NCBI GenBank assembly: GCA_031278145.1
Contig: JAITLA010000096.1
Location: 1 to 11,133 of the forward strand
DNA: 11,133 nucleotides
Source: Eubacteriales Family XIII. Incertae Sedis bacterium
GTDB lineage: Bacteria; Bacillota_A; Clostridia; Peptostreptococcales; Anaerovoracaceae
Direction: 5' to 3'
Below the pieces are notes generated by a model that was not told the origin of the DNA, did no database searches, and was given only the letters and a program-made list of their open reading frames with translations. Numbering within the stretch: the first letter of the stretch is position 1; each line of letters opens with the position of its first letter. A program made the position numbers and the translations under genes. Shown piece after piece: positions 1 through 6,679 of the stretch.

Positions 1-71
1 GGCAGGTTTGGCACTGTGGCCCGTGCCGGTAAATCGCGCAATTCCAACATTGTATGTGTTACACAAATGAA
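1..71. repeat. Terminal direct repeat, left copy
   Basis: These 71 bases are identical to 11063-11133 at the other end of the window. The copy contains a small hairpin (GGCAC at 10-14 pairing with GTGCC at 23-27) and ends 11 bases into a longer inverted-repeat arm (61-85). An exact end-to-end match is what an assembler leaves when a contig closes on itself, or when both ends run into the same repeat. The sequence alone cannot separate the two. No coding sequence is supported here. Confidence 0.97.
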
Positions 72-85
72 CCGTCCCCATGTGT
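61..85. repeat. REP/MITE-like inverted-repeat arm, left edge of window
   Basis: The 25-base unit starts ACACAAATGAACCGTC and ends CCCATGTGT. Its reverse complement matches 11034-11058 at 23 of 25 positions. The first and last five bases (ACACA and TGTGT) are themselves complementary, so each arm can form its own small hairpin. The GGGGACGGTTC core resembles short dispersed repeats I remember from Clostridia and related anaerobes, often mis-translated as tails such as GDGSF. That link is from memory and was not checked. Confidence 0.75.
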
Positions 86-122
86 TCCGGGCCCAATGCC
101 GACTTTTTCAGTGGCCTCCTTC

Positions 123-153
123 AGCCGGTTGGAGTTGACCGTAATAGCCGGCT
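123..153. other. Weak inverted repeat downstream of the vanY-like gene
   Basis: AGCCGG (123-128) pairs with CCGGCT (148-153) across a 19-base loop. On the minus strand, the direction in which the operon is read, the stem is followed by GAAGGAGG rather than a run of T, so it does not look like an intrinsic terminator for the operon. On the plus strand the stem does run into TTTT, but no plus-strand gene precedes it. The rest of 86-180 shows nothing I can name. Confidence 0.3.
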
Positions 154-180
154 TTTGCAAAGGATGTGAATTGTAACGTC

Positions 181-1140
181 TTATGGCCTGTGATCCACGT
201 ACTTCACCACATACTCCTCCAAGCTCTCCACCCCCCGCTCCCGCATGATCGCGGCCGCGTCCGTCCCGATCCACGTGATGTGCCACGGCTCGGGCACGTA
301 GCCGGTCACGTCCTTGTTGGCATCCGTGTAGCGCACGATGAAGCCGTAGCGCCAAGCGTTCTCGGCCACCCATTCGGCCGCGGGCGTTCCCGCGAAGCCC
401 TCCGTCGTCCCCGTGCTCCCGGCGAGGTCTATGGCCGTCCCCAGATGGTGCTCGCTGTGCCCGGCTCTGGCGACGAAATCATCCGCCGCGTCCTTGCCGT
501 ACTCCATGACGTACTTGTTGTAGACGCCTTTCTGGTATTCGATGGACTTATACGCGGAAGAGGCGCTTATGCGGTGGCCCGCAGCGCCGGCGGCGTCCCG
601 CAAGGCCTCATAGGCCGCCTTCGTTTCCGCCGTCATTTTCTGGCCCGAGGAGGTGTTCACAAGGCCGCGCGGCGTGTAGTCGTCCGGCAGCTTGCGGTAT
701 TTGTTCAGCAATACGGGCGGCGCATCGTCCGTAACGATTTCGATGTTCGTATAGGCAAAGCGGTCGAGGTCCGCGTTCACCCGCCAGACGACCGCATCCT
801 CCGTCAGCTCCGGATTGCGCGCCGCGTAGCTCTCGTAGCGCCCCTGCCGCTCCGCTTCGTAATAGTAAAAGGCCGCGAAGGGGCGCGCCGCCGCCTCGTC
901 GGCCGCGTCCGCGCCGGCCTCGGCGCCCGCTTCGTCGCCGGCCCGCTCGGAGGCCTCCCCGTCGACGTCGCCCGCGTTCACCGTTTGGCCCGAGGGCGCC
1001 GCATTTTCGCCCCCGCCCGCCTCCCGGAAGGTCGCGGTAAGGAGATAGACGCCATAGGCGATCATCGAAACGCACAGCAGCATGAACAGCAGGCGCAGAT
1101 AGCGGATCCGAAATCGTTTCTTTGTTCTCACGGCAGGCAA
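181..1140 (-). CDS. VanY-type D-alanyl-D-alanine carboxypeptidase, membrane-anchored (peptidase family M15B)
   Basis: This 319-residue protein is predicted to trim the terminal D-Ala from peptidoglycan stem peptides outside the membrane. A basic N-terminus (RTKKRFRIRYLR) is followed by one hydrophobic segment at about residues 15-35, which fits an uncleaved signal anchor. An Ala/Glu/Asp-rich linker follows (about 58-86), then the catalytic domain. The M15 zinc motif SxHxxGxAxD is present (SEHHLGTAID, 229-238), as is EPWH (284-287), giving probable zinc ligands H231, D238 and H287 and catalytic E284. The start is TTG at 1140, because an AAGGAGG site sits 8 bases upstream; the GTG at 1131 would be 17 bases from it. 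The gene begins 3 bases after the purD stop, so it is almost certainly co-transcribed with the purine genes, although no purine-related function is apparent. Family assignment is firm; the exact substrate is not. Confidence 0.9.
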   Translation of the reverse strand: MPAVRTKKRFRIRYLRLLFMLLCVSMIAYGVYLLTATFREAGGGENAAPSGQTVNAGDVDGEASERAGDEAGAEAGADAADEAAARPFAAFYYYEAERQGRYESYAARNPELTEDAVVWRVNADLDRFAYTNIEIVTDDAPPVLLNKYRKLPDDYTPRGLVNTSSGQKMTAETKAAYEALRDAAGAAGHRISASSAYKSIEYQKGVYNKYVMEYGKDAADDFVARAGHSEHHLGTAIDLAGSTGTTEGFAGTPAAEWVAENAWRYGFIVRYTDANKDVTGYVPEPWHITWIGTDAAAIMRERGVESLEEYVVKYVDHRP

Positions 1141-1143
1141 GGC

Positions 1144-2412
1144 TCAGACCTCCTTCACGATCCCGACGTCGCGCCTGTATTGCACGCCGTCGAAGCGGAT
1201 CCGCGCCGCGTTCTCATAGGCTTTTTCGCGCGCCGCCTCATGCGTCGCGCCGAGGGCCGTCACGCCGAGCACGCGCCCACCCGCCGTGTAGACGGCCGGC
1301 GGATCCGACCCGAAGGCCGTTCCCGCGTGAAACACGAGCGCGTCCGCGTCCACGCGCGCGAGGCCGTCTATCGCCTTGCCCTTTTCGTAAGCGCCGGGAT
1401 AGCCGCCCGCCGCGAGCACGACGCAGACGGAGCGGCGGTCGCTCCAGCGCAGTTCCTGCGTTGCGAGCCTGTCCTCCGTCACCGCCAGGAAGATATCCAG
1501 CAGATCGCTTTGGAGGCGCGGCAGGATCGCCTGCGTTTCCGGATCGCCGAAGCGGATGTTGAATTCCATCACCTTGGGCCCGTCCTCGGTGAGCATGAGC
1601 CCGATGAAGAGCACGCCCCTGAAGTCCAGGCCGTCCGCCTTGAAGCCCTCGTATGTGGGCGCCAGTATCTTCTCGCGAATCTCGTCCTCAAGGGCCTCGT
1701 CCATGAGCAGGCTCGGCGAATAGCTGCCCATCCCGCCCGTGTTCGGTCCCTCGTCCCCGTCGAATACGCGCTTGTAGTCCTGCGCGGACTCCATCGGCAC
1801 GATGGCGCCGCCGTCCACGAAGCAGAGCATCGAAGCCTCCGTTCCGAAGAGGCATTCCTCGACGACCACCGTATCGCCGGCCGCGCCGAACAGCCGCCTT
1901 CCCATCAGATCCTCTATGGCCTCCCGCGCTTCCGCCGCCGTCGCGGCGAGGATCACGCCCTTGCCGGCGGCGAGCCCGTCCGCCTTGAGCACCATGGGGA
2001 AGCCGAACAGACCCACATGATCGAGCAGCGCCGCCTTGTCGTGAAACTCCTTGTAGCGCGCGGTCGGGATATCGTGCCTTTCGAGGAAGCGCTTCGTGAA
2101 GGCCTTGCTGGCCTCGAGGCGGGCGCACTTGCCGTTCGGGCCAAAGCTGCGAATGCCGGCCGCGCGCAGCATATCCGTCAGACCCATCGCGAGCGGAAGC
2201 TCCGGTCCGATCACGACGAGATCCATCGCCCGCCGGACCGCGAAGTCGGTCAGACCGCGCACATCCTCCGCCGCGATATTGACGCAGGTCGAGAGGGACG
2301 CGATGCCGGCATTCCCCGGCGCGCAATACAATTCCGTAAGCTTCGGACTCTGCCGCAGCTTCCACGCGATGGCGTGCTCTCTGCCGCCGCCGCCCACGAT
2401 CATTACCTTCAT
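1144..2412 (-). CDS. purD: Phosphoribosylamine-glycine ligase (GAR synthetase)
   Basis: PurD joins glycine to phosphoribosylamine using ATP, step 2 of IMP synthesis in the cytosol. The 422-residue length is normal for the family. Visible motifs are the N-terminal VGGGGREHA (6-14), GPELPL (69-74), the ATP-grasp segment KADGLAAGKGV (143-153), the GARS signature around DEGPNTGGMG (220-229) and the metal-binding region EFNIRFGDPE (283-292). The ATG at 2412 has a modest AGGGA site 7 bases upstream. Unlike its neighbours, it is separated from the preceding gene (purH) by 337 non-coding bases full of palindromes, so it may depend on read-through or on a promoter of its own. Its last codons contain the ribosome binding site of the next gene. 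Confidence 0.98.
   Translation of the reverse strand: MKVMIVGGGGREHAIAWKLRQSPKLTELYCAPGNAGIASLSTCVNIAAEDVRGLTDFAVRRAMDLVVIGPELPLAMGLTDMLRAAGIRSFGPNGKCARLEASKAFTKRFLERHDIPTARYKEFHDKAALLDHVGLFGFPMVLKADGLAAGKGVILAATAAEAREAIEDLMGRRLFGAAGDTVVVEECLFGTEASMLCFVDGGAIVPMESAQDYKRVFDGDEGPNTGGMGSYSPSLLMDEALEDEIREKILAPTYEGFKADGLDFRGVLFIGLMLTEDGPKVMEFNIRFGDPETQAILPRLQSDLLDIFLAVTEDRLATQELRWSDRRSVCVVLAAGGYPGAYEKGKAIDGLARVDADALVFHAGTAFGSDPPAVYTAGGRVLGVTALGATHEAAREKAYENAARIRFDGVQYRRDVGIVKEV
1149..1155 (-). promoter_or_regulatory. Ribosome binding site of the vanY-like gene, inside purD
   Basis: The minus-strand AAGGAGG lies in the final codons of purD (encoding V-K-E-V) and is 8 bases from the TTG at 1140. It decides that unusual TTG start and implies that translation of the two genes is coupled. 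Confidence 0.75.
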
Positions 2413-2490
2413 AAAAAAATCCCTATTCGTTTTAATGATTACTATTCAAAAACTCAAATCAAAACCATTCAAATCAAAATTATTCAAACG
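2413..2490 (-). promoter_or_regulatory. AT-rich region upstream of purD, possible promoter
   Basis: This is a sharply AT-rich stretch in an otherwise GC-rich window. It holds repeated TTGATT/TTGAAT words on the minus strand that could serve as -35 elements. One pairing, TTGAGT (2452-2457) and TAAAAC (2429-2434) with a 17-base spacer, fits a sigma-A promoter loosely, but its transcript would start inside the purD ribosome binding site. I therefore regard the region as a candidate promoter without a convincing -10 assignment. Confidence 0.25.
2454..2489. repeat. 15-base tandem repeat, two copies plus a fragment
   Basis: TCAAATCAAAACCAT (2454-2468) is followed directly by TCAAATCAAAATTAT (2469-2483), which differs at two positions, and then by TCAAAC (2484-2489). 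A related TCAAAAAC lies just before. The array sits in the AT-rich tract upstream of purD. It may be simple slippage or a protein-binding array. Confidence 0.6.
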
Positions 2491-2491
2491 C

Positions 2492-2541
2492 CGCGATATT
2501 TTTGCTCAGGCCGGGTTCTGCCGGAATGGGGAAAAATCGCG
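2492..2541. other. Hairpin with CGCGAT/ATCGCG stem between purH and purD
   Basis: CGCGAT (2492-2497) pairs with ATCGCG (2536-2541), and TTTT (2500-2503) with AAAA (2532-2535) after a two-base bulge. The internal CCGG pair gives a small apical stem. It is the purD-proximal palindrome of the cluster filling this spacer. It lacks the stem-plus-T-run arrangement of an intrinsic terminator. Confidence 0.45.
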
Positions 2542-2547
2542 TGGGGT

Positions 2548-2691
2548 TTGAACGACGGCATCAGTCCCCCGCCTCTACAGGCGGCGGGTTCCGGCTTCCC
2601 AAGCTGCCGGTGGCGGGTGCAATCCCCCACTGACGCCTATGTTTTGAGGGGCTGCGAGCGAAGCCCTTGTCCCCTCAAAACATCCGTTCAA
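2548..2691. other. Palindromic block able to fold as a three-way junction (possible mobile element or structured RNA)
   Basis: Three stems nest without overlapping. The closing stem is TTGAACG (2548-2554) with CGTTCAA (2685-2691). The second is GGCATCAGT (2557-2565) with ACTGACGCC (2629-2637), one wobble pair. The third is a perfect 13-base stem, 2639-2651 with 2671-2683. The linkers are two, one and one bases. The second arm encloses further GC-rich hairpins (CCCGCC-loop-GGCGGG near 2569-2587, and CCGGCTT-CCC-AAGCTGCCGG at 2591-2610). No reading frame here resembles a protein. It could be a non-autonomous element derived from an IS200/IS605-type end or a REP-like unit, or a structured RNA expressed within the operon transcript. 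I do not recognise it as a known riboswitch. Confidence 0.5.
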
Positions 2692-2692
2692 C

Positions 2693-2719
2693 AATTTGAG
2701 TGCGCTCCGCGCTCAAATT
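2693..2719. other. Hairpin downstream of purH, stem A (12 pairs, 3-base loop)
   Basis: AATTTGAGTGCG (2693-2704) pairs with CGCGCTCAAATT (2708-2719), one wobble pair, around the loop CTC. It begins one base beyond the three-way-junction block. On the minus strand the stem is followed by GTTGAACGG, so there is no T-run and it is not a typical terminator. Its right arm is shared with stem B (2713-2738), so the two cannot form together. Confidence 0.55.
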
Positions 2720-2738
2720 TTGACGAAGCAAAATTTGA
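2713..2738. other. Hairpin downstream of purH, stem B (10 pairs, 6-base loop), alternative to stem A
   Basis: TCAAATTTTG (2713-2722) pairs perfectly with CAAAATTTGA (2729-2738) around ACGAAG. It lies 11 bases past the purH stop and shares bases 2713-2719 with stem A. The geometry recalls attenuator/anti-attenuator pairs, but neither stem is followed by a poly-T tract, so a termination switch is not supported by the sequence. Confidence 0.5.
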
Positions 2739-2749
2739 ATCGCAACTTC

Positions 2750-4291
2750 TCAATGCTTAAAGTGGCGCATTCCCGTAAACACCATAGCCACCCCCGCCTC
2801 ATTCGCCTTCCTTATCGAATCCGCGTCGTTCACGGAGCCGCCGGGCTGGATGATGGCCGTGATCCCCGCCGCCGCCGCTTCGGACACGCAGTCGTCGAAG
2901 GGAAAGAAGGCGTCGGACGCGAGCACGGCGCCCGCGAGATCGCCCGTCGCCTGCCGGATCGCGTTCCGCACGGCCCAAATGCGGTTGACCTGCCCGGGGC
3001 CCACGCCCAAGGTCCTGCCGCCCTTCGCGATCACAATCGCGTTGGATTTGACGTGCTTGACCACCTTCATGCCGAAGTCCATGTCGGCGCGCTCCGCCTC
3101 CGTGGGCGCCCGCTCCGTCACGAGCTTCCACGCCTCCGCGCCGTCCGGAGCCTCGTCCGCGTCCTGCACGAGGATGCCGCCCGAAACCCGCTTGATGTCG
3201 ATCCCGCCGCGCGGCACGGCCTCCGCCGAAGCCGCGAGCCGCAGCAGGCGGATGTTCTTCTTCCGCGTCAGGATGCGGAGGGCCTCGTCCGTGAAGTCCG
3301 GCGCGATGACGATCTCGATGAAGATCTTGTCGATCTCCGCCGCCGTCCCCGCGTCAATCGGGCGGTTGGCGGCCACGATGCCGCCGAACACGGACACGGG
3401 ATCGGCCTCGTAAGCCTTTCGATACGCCTCGCGGATGTCCCCGGCGACGCCGACGCCGCAGGGGTTCGCGTGCTTCACGGCGACGACCGCGGGCTCGTCA
3501 AACTCCCGGAGCGCGGCGAGCGCGCCGTTCGCGTCGTTTATGTTGTTGAACGAAAGCGCCTTGCCGTGCAGCTGCTCCGCGTTCGTGAGCGCACCCGCGC
3601 GGGCGTCGGGGTCCTTGTAATACACGGCCCGCTGGTGCGGGTTCTCGCCGTAGCGAAGCGCTTGCAGCCTTTCAAAGGTCAAGGTCAGCTTGTCCGGCAG
3701 ACCGGCGCCGCTCCGCGCCCGCAGGTAGGCGGCGATCATCGCGTCGTAGGCCGCCGTGTGCTCGAACACCTTGCACGCGAGCCTGCGCCGCGTATCGTCC
3801 GACACGCCGCCCGAACGCAGCTCGGCGAGGACCGCGTCGTAGTCGGCGGGATCGCACAGGACCGTAACGTCGTCGCTGTTCTTCGCGGCCGAGCGCAGCA
3901 TCGCGGGACCGCCGATGTCGATGTTCTCAACGGCCTCCTCCCGCGTCACGCCGGGCTTCAGGATCGTTTCCTTGAAGGGATAGAGGTTGATCGCCACGAG
4001 GTCTATCGTGTCTATCCCAAGCTCCGCGAGCTGCCGCATATGCGCTTCCTTGCCGCGCACGGCCAGAATGCCGCCGTGTATCGCGGGATGCAGGGTCTTG
4101 ACCCTGCCGTCCAGGCATTCGGGGAAGCCCGTGAGCTCGGAAACGCCTTTCACCGCGATGCCGTTCTCCGCAAGCGTCCGCGCCGTGCCGCCCGTGGAGA
4201 GGATCTCCGCGCCGAGCGCCGCGAGCGCCTTCGCGAACGCCACGACGCCCGTCTTGTCCGAAACGCTGATCAGTGCCCTAAGCTTTGCCAT
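2750..4291 (-). CDS. purH: Bifunctional AICAR formyltransferase / IMP cyclohydrolase
   Basis: PurH catalyses the last two steps of IMP synthesis: formylation of AICAR with 10-formyl-THF, then ring closure. It has 513 residues, the usual length. The N-terminal cyclohydrolase (MGS-like) domain shows SVSDKTG (9-15), STGGTA (32-37), DGRVKTLHP (61-69) and [17 protein letters not shown] (122-138). The transformylase domain shows RYGENPHQ (213-220) and KHANPCGVG, with the expected catalytic pair K273/H274. The ATG at 4291 lies 14 bases inside the end of purN, so the genes overlap and are probably translationally coupled. The best ribosome binding site (AAGGAG at 4305-4310) is 13 bases away, longer than optimal. 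The gene ends 337 bases before purD. Confidence 0.98.
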   Translation of the reverse strand: MAKLRALISVSDKTGVVAFAKALAALGAEILSTGGTARTLAENGIAVKGVSELTGFPECLDGRVKTLHPAIHGGILAVRGKEAHMRQLAELGIDTIDLVAINLYPFKETILKPGVTREEAVENIDIGGPAMLRSAAKNSDDVTVLCDPADYDAVLAELRSGGVSDDTRRRLACKVFEHTAAYDAMIAAYLRARSGAGLPDKLTLTFERLQALRYGENPHQRAVYYKDPDARAGALTNAEQLHGKALSFNNINDANGALAALREFDEPAVVAVKHANPCGVGVAGDIREAYRKAYEADPVSVFGGIVAANRPIDAGTAAEIDKIFIEIVIAPDFTDEALRILTRKKNIRLLRLAASAEAVPRGGIDIKRVSGGILVQDADEAPDGAEAWKLVTERAPTEAERADMDFGMKVVKHVKSNAIVIAKGGRTLGVGPGQVNRIWAVRNAIRQATGDLAGAVLASDAFFPFDDCVSEAAAAGITAIIQPGGSVNDADSIRKANEAGVAMVFTGMRHFKH

Positions 4292-4886
4292 CTTCTCGCT
4301 TCATCTCCTTTGCCACTCGGTTTACGGCCCGCACCAATATGCGATGCTCCGCTTTGAGGACGCGCGCCGCGAGGCTGTCCGCGTCGTCGTCCGCGCATAC
4401 GGGGACCCGTTCTTGCAGTATGACGGGTCCCGTGTCCACGCCCTCGTCCACATAGTGGACCGTGGCCCCGCTCTCGCGTTCGCCGGCGGCGAGCACCGCG
4501 CGGTGCACGCGCTTGCCGTAGAAGCCCCGGCCGCAGTATTTGGGGATCAGCGAGGGGTGGATGTTGATGATGCGGCCCGCGAAGGCGCGAACGACCTTCG
4601 GATCGAGGATGTGCATGTAGCCGGCCAGCACGATCAGGTCCGCGCCCGCGCCGCGCAGGGCGGAAACGATGGCGGCGCTGCGGTCCGCCGCCCGCGGAAA
4701 CTCGGATTGGCCGGCGACGAGGACGGGTATGCCGTGCGCCGCCGCCCGCGAAAGCGCGTAGGCGCCCGCGTTGCTCGAGATGACGAGCACGATCCGCGCG
4801 TCCTCGATGCGCCCGTCCCGGATCGCGTCCAGGATCGCCTGCAAATTGGTTCCGCCGCCCGAAACCAGCACCGCTATGTTCAACAA
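4278..4886 (-). CDS. purN: Phosphoribosylglycinamide formyltransferase (GAR transformylase, 10-formyl-THF dependent)
   Basis: PurN transfers a formyl group from 10-formyl-THF to GAR, step 3 of the pathway. From the chosen start it has 202 residues, a normal length. The N-terminus [18 protein letters not shown] carries the phosphate-binding SGGGTN loop. The catalytic Asn and His are in [11 protein letters not shown] (N108, H110), and the catalytic Asp is in VDEGVDTGP (D147). The start is a TTG: two lie in tandem at 4886 and 4883. I chose 4886 because GGAGGG (4896-4901) is 9 bases away, the same spacing as in purL. Starting at 4883 would give 201 residues beginning MNIAVLV and an overlap with the purM stop of four bases (TTGA). 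A 270-residue reading to 5090 only adds an Arg-rich antisense-like extension inside purM. Confidence 0.95.
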   Translation of the reverse strand: MLNIAVLVSGGGTNLQAILDAIRDGRIEDARIVLVISSNAGAYALSRAAAHGIPVLVAGQSEFPRAADRSAAIVSALRGAGADLIVLAGYMHILDPKVVRAFAGRIINIHPSLIPKYCGRGFYGKRVHRAVLAAGERESGATVHYVDEGVDTGPVILQERVPVCADDDADSLAARVLKAEHRILVRAVNRVAKEMKREDGKA

Positions 4887-5908
4887 AGGCGCACGCCCTC
4901 CCCCGCGACGACGCCGCCGATCACGAAGGCGCGTTCCCCGGCCTCGCCGAGCAAGGCCGTCACGCGTGCCGCGTCCGAAGGCGAAACGATCAGGATCAGG
5001 CCGATGCCCATGTTGAAGGCGGAGAACATCTCGCGCTCCTCGATGTCGCCGCAGGCCCGTATGTACGGAAATATCGCGGGCGGATCCCACGCGTCCCGCC
5101 GGATGTCCGCGCCGAGCCCCGCGGGCAAAACGCGCGGGATGTTCTCAAAGAAGCCGCCGCCCGTGACGTGGACCATGCCCTTGACCCGCACGTGCGGCAG
5201 GACGGCGCGGCAGGCGTCCGCGTATATCCGCGTGGGCGTCAGGAGCGCCTCACCGAGGGGAAGGCCCAGTTCCCCTACGAAGCTGTCCGCCGCGAGGCCC
5301 ATTTGATCGAAGAATATCCTGCGGACGAGCGAGAAACCGTTGCTGTGCAAGCCGCTCGAGGGAAGCCCCACAAGCAGGTCGCCCGCGCTTATGTCCCGGC
5401 CGTCGATGATCCGCGCGCGATCCGCGAGGCCGACGGCGAAGCCGGCCATGTCGTACTCCCCGTCGGCGTAAAAGCCCGGCATCTCCGCCGTTTCGCCGCC
5501 GACGAGCGCGCAACCCGCCAAGAGGCAGCCGTCCGCGATGCCCTTGACGATCTCCGCGATCCGTTCGGCCCTGACCCGGCCGGTCGCGATGTAGTCCAAG
5601 AAGAAGAGCGGCGTCGCGCCCTGGCAGAGGATGTCGTTGACGCACATCGCGACGCAGTCTTGGCCCACCGTGTCATGCCGATCCATCATAAAGGCGAGCT
5701 TCAGCTTCGTCCCAACGCCGTCCGCGCCGGCCACGAGCACGGGCTCGGCAATGCCGGCCGTATCGAGCCGGTAGAGGCTGCCGAAGCCGCCGAGCCCGGC
5801 GAGCACCTGCGGGCCGAAGGTCTTTTGCACATGCGCCTTCATGAGGGAAACGGCCCGCTCGCCCTCCTTCGTGTCCACGCCTGCGTCCTTGTAGCTGAGC
5901 TTGCCCAT
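4880..5908 (-). CDS. purM: Phosphoribosylformylglycinamidine cyclo-ligase (AIR synthetase)
   Basis: PurM closes the imidazole ring of FGAM using ATP, step 5. It has 342 residues, typical for the family. Motifs in order: YKDAGVD (6-12), DGVGTKLK (63-70), MCVNDILCQGATPLFF (88-103), GGETAEMPG (137-145), HVTGGGFFEN (247-256) and FNMGIG (298-303). Two starts abut, GTG at 5911 and ATG at 5908. I prefer the ATG because the AAGGA site (5915-5919) is 6 bases from it but only 3 from the GTG. The ATG shares one base with the purC stop (TGATG), indicating translational coupling. PurF, which often sits between purC and purM in other genomes, is absent at this junction. Confidence 0.98.
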   Translation of the reverse strand: MGKLSYKDAGVDTKEGERAVSLMKAHVQKTFGPQVLAGLGGFGSLYRLDTAGIAEPVLVAGADGVGTKLKLAFMMDRHDTVGQDCVAMCVNDILCQGATPLFFLDYIATGRVRAERIAEIVKGIADGCLLAGCALVGGETAEMPGFYADGEYDMAGFAVGLADRARIIDGRDISAGDLLVGLPSSGLHSNGFSLVRRIFFDQMGLAADSFVGELGLPLGEALLTPTRIYADACRAVLPHVRVKGMVHVTGGGFFENIPRVLPAGLGADIRRDAWDPPAIFPYIRACGDIEEREMFSAFNMGIGLILIVSPSDAARVTALLGEAGERAFVIGGVVAGEGVRLC

Positions 5909-6618
5909 CACTTTTCCTTCATGCGAAGGAGCACGTCGCGGTAGCTTTCCTCCACCCGGCCGAGATCGCGGCGGAAGCGGTCCTTATCCATCTTCTCGTT
6001 CGTTTCCGTATCCCAGAGCCGGCAGGTGTCCGGCGAGATCTCGTCGGCGAGCAGAAGCCTTCCCGCGGCGTCGAGGCCGAACTCGATCTTGAAGTCGATC
6101 AGCCTGAGGCCGCGCTTGAGAAAGAAGGCCTTCAAGACCTCGTTCACCTTGAAGGCGTAGGCCCGCACCTGCGCGAGTTCGGCCTCCGTGGAAAGCGAGA
6201 GGGCCAGGATGTGATCGTCGTTGATCAGCGGATCCCCAAGCGCGTCGTTCTTATATGAGAATTCCAGCACGGTCCGCGCCAAGGGGCTGCCCTCCGGCAC
6301 GCCGTAGCGCTGCGAAAAGGAGCCGGCGGCCACGTTGCGGATGATGACCTCGAGCGGCAGGATGCGCACCCTTTTCACGAGGCTGTCCCGGTCCGAAAGC
6401 TGCTTGACGAAGTGGGTCGGCACGCCGGCCTCCTCCAGGACGCCGAAGAGGATGTTGGACATGGCGTTGTTCACGACGCCCTTGTCCGCAATCCGGCCCT
6501 TCTTCTGCCCGTTGAACGCGGTCGCGTCGTCCTTGTACGAAACGATCAGCAGCTCCGGGTCGTCCGTTTTGAATACCTTTTTGGCCTTGCCCTCATATAA
6601 CTGTTCTCTTTGTTCCAT
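5908..6618 (-). CDS. purC: Phosphoribosylaminoimidazole-succinocarboxamide synthase (SAICAR synthetase)
   Basis: PurC couples aspartate to CAIR with ATP, step 7. The 236-residue single-domain form is the usual bacterial length. Signatures are YEGKAKKVF (8-16), the nucleotide-binding-type LPLEVIIRNVAAGSF (87-101), LIDFKIEFG (173-181) and DEISPDTCRLWD (192-203). The ATG at 6618 has GGGAGG 6 bases upstream. It is preceded by a 61-base spacer holding a stable hairpin, and its stop codon overlaps the purM start. Confidence 0.98.
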   Translation of the reverse strand: MEQREQLYEGKAKKVFKTDDPELLIVSYKDDATAFNGQKKGRIADKGVVNNAMSNILFGVLEEAGVPTHFVKQLSDRDSLVKRVRILPLEVIIRNVAAGSFSQRYGVPEGSPLARTVLEFSYKNDALGDPLINDDHILALSLSTEAELAQVRAYAFKVNEVLKAFFLKRGLRLIDFKIEFGLDAAGRLLLADEISPDTCRLWDTETNEKMDKDRFRRDLGRVEESYRDVLLRMKEK

Positions 6619-6636
6619 TCGCGACCTCCCTTTGGT

Positions 6637-6671
6637 GCGGTACCGCTCAATGCGCTTTTGAGCCGTACCGC
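6637..6671. other. Intercistronic hairpin between purE and purC
   Basis: GCGGTACCGCTCAA (6637-6650) pairs with TTGAGCCGTACCGC (6658-6671) around a 7-base loop, with one mismatch in 14. It fills most of the spacer. On the minus strand it is followed by ACCAAAGGGAGG, the purC ribosome binding site, not a T-run, so termination is unlikely. Effects on mRNA stability or on purC translation are possible. Confidence 0.65.
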
Positions 6672-6679
6672 AATCTTCC

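Noticed and set aside
123..153. Intrinsic terminator at the end of the operon
   Set aside because: On the minus strand the stem is short, the loop is long and no T-run follows.
59..373. Short minus-strand frame ending in GTHGDGSFV
   Set aside because: It overlaps the vanY-like gene in another frame and its tail is a translation of the repeat arm. The segment PAITVNSNRLKEATEKVG looks faintly protein-like, but I cannot assign it to any family.
2548..2691. ZTP, PRPP, cobalamin or other known riboswitch
   Set aside because: I looked for the conserved cores of these classes and did not find a match; only the generic multi-helix shape is similar.
166..2760. 864-codon open frame on the plus strand
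   Set aside because: It runs antisense to the vanY-like gene and purD and through the palindromic spacer. Its Arg/His/Ala-rich translation has no recognisable domain and is typical of GC-rich antisense frames.
2696..5306. Long overlapping plus-strand frames opposite purH, purN and purM
   Set aside because: They are shadows of the minus-strand genes: no motifs, Arg/His-rich composition, and mutually overlapping.
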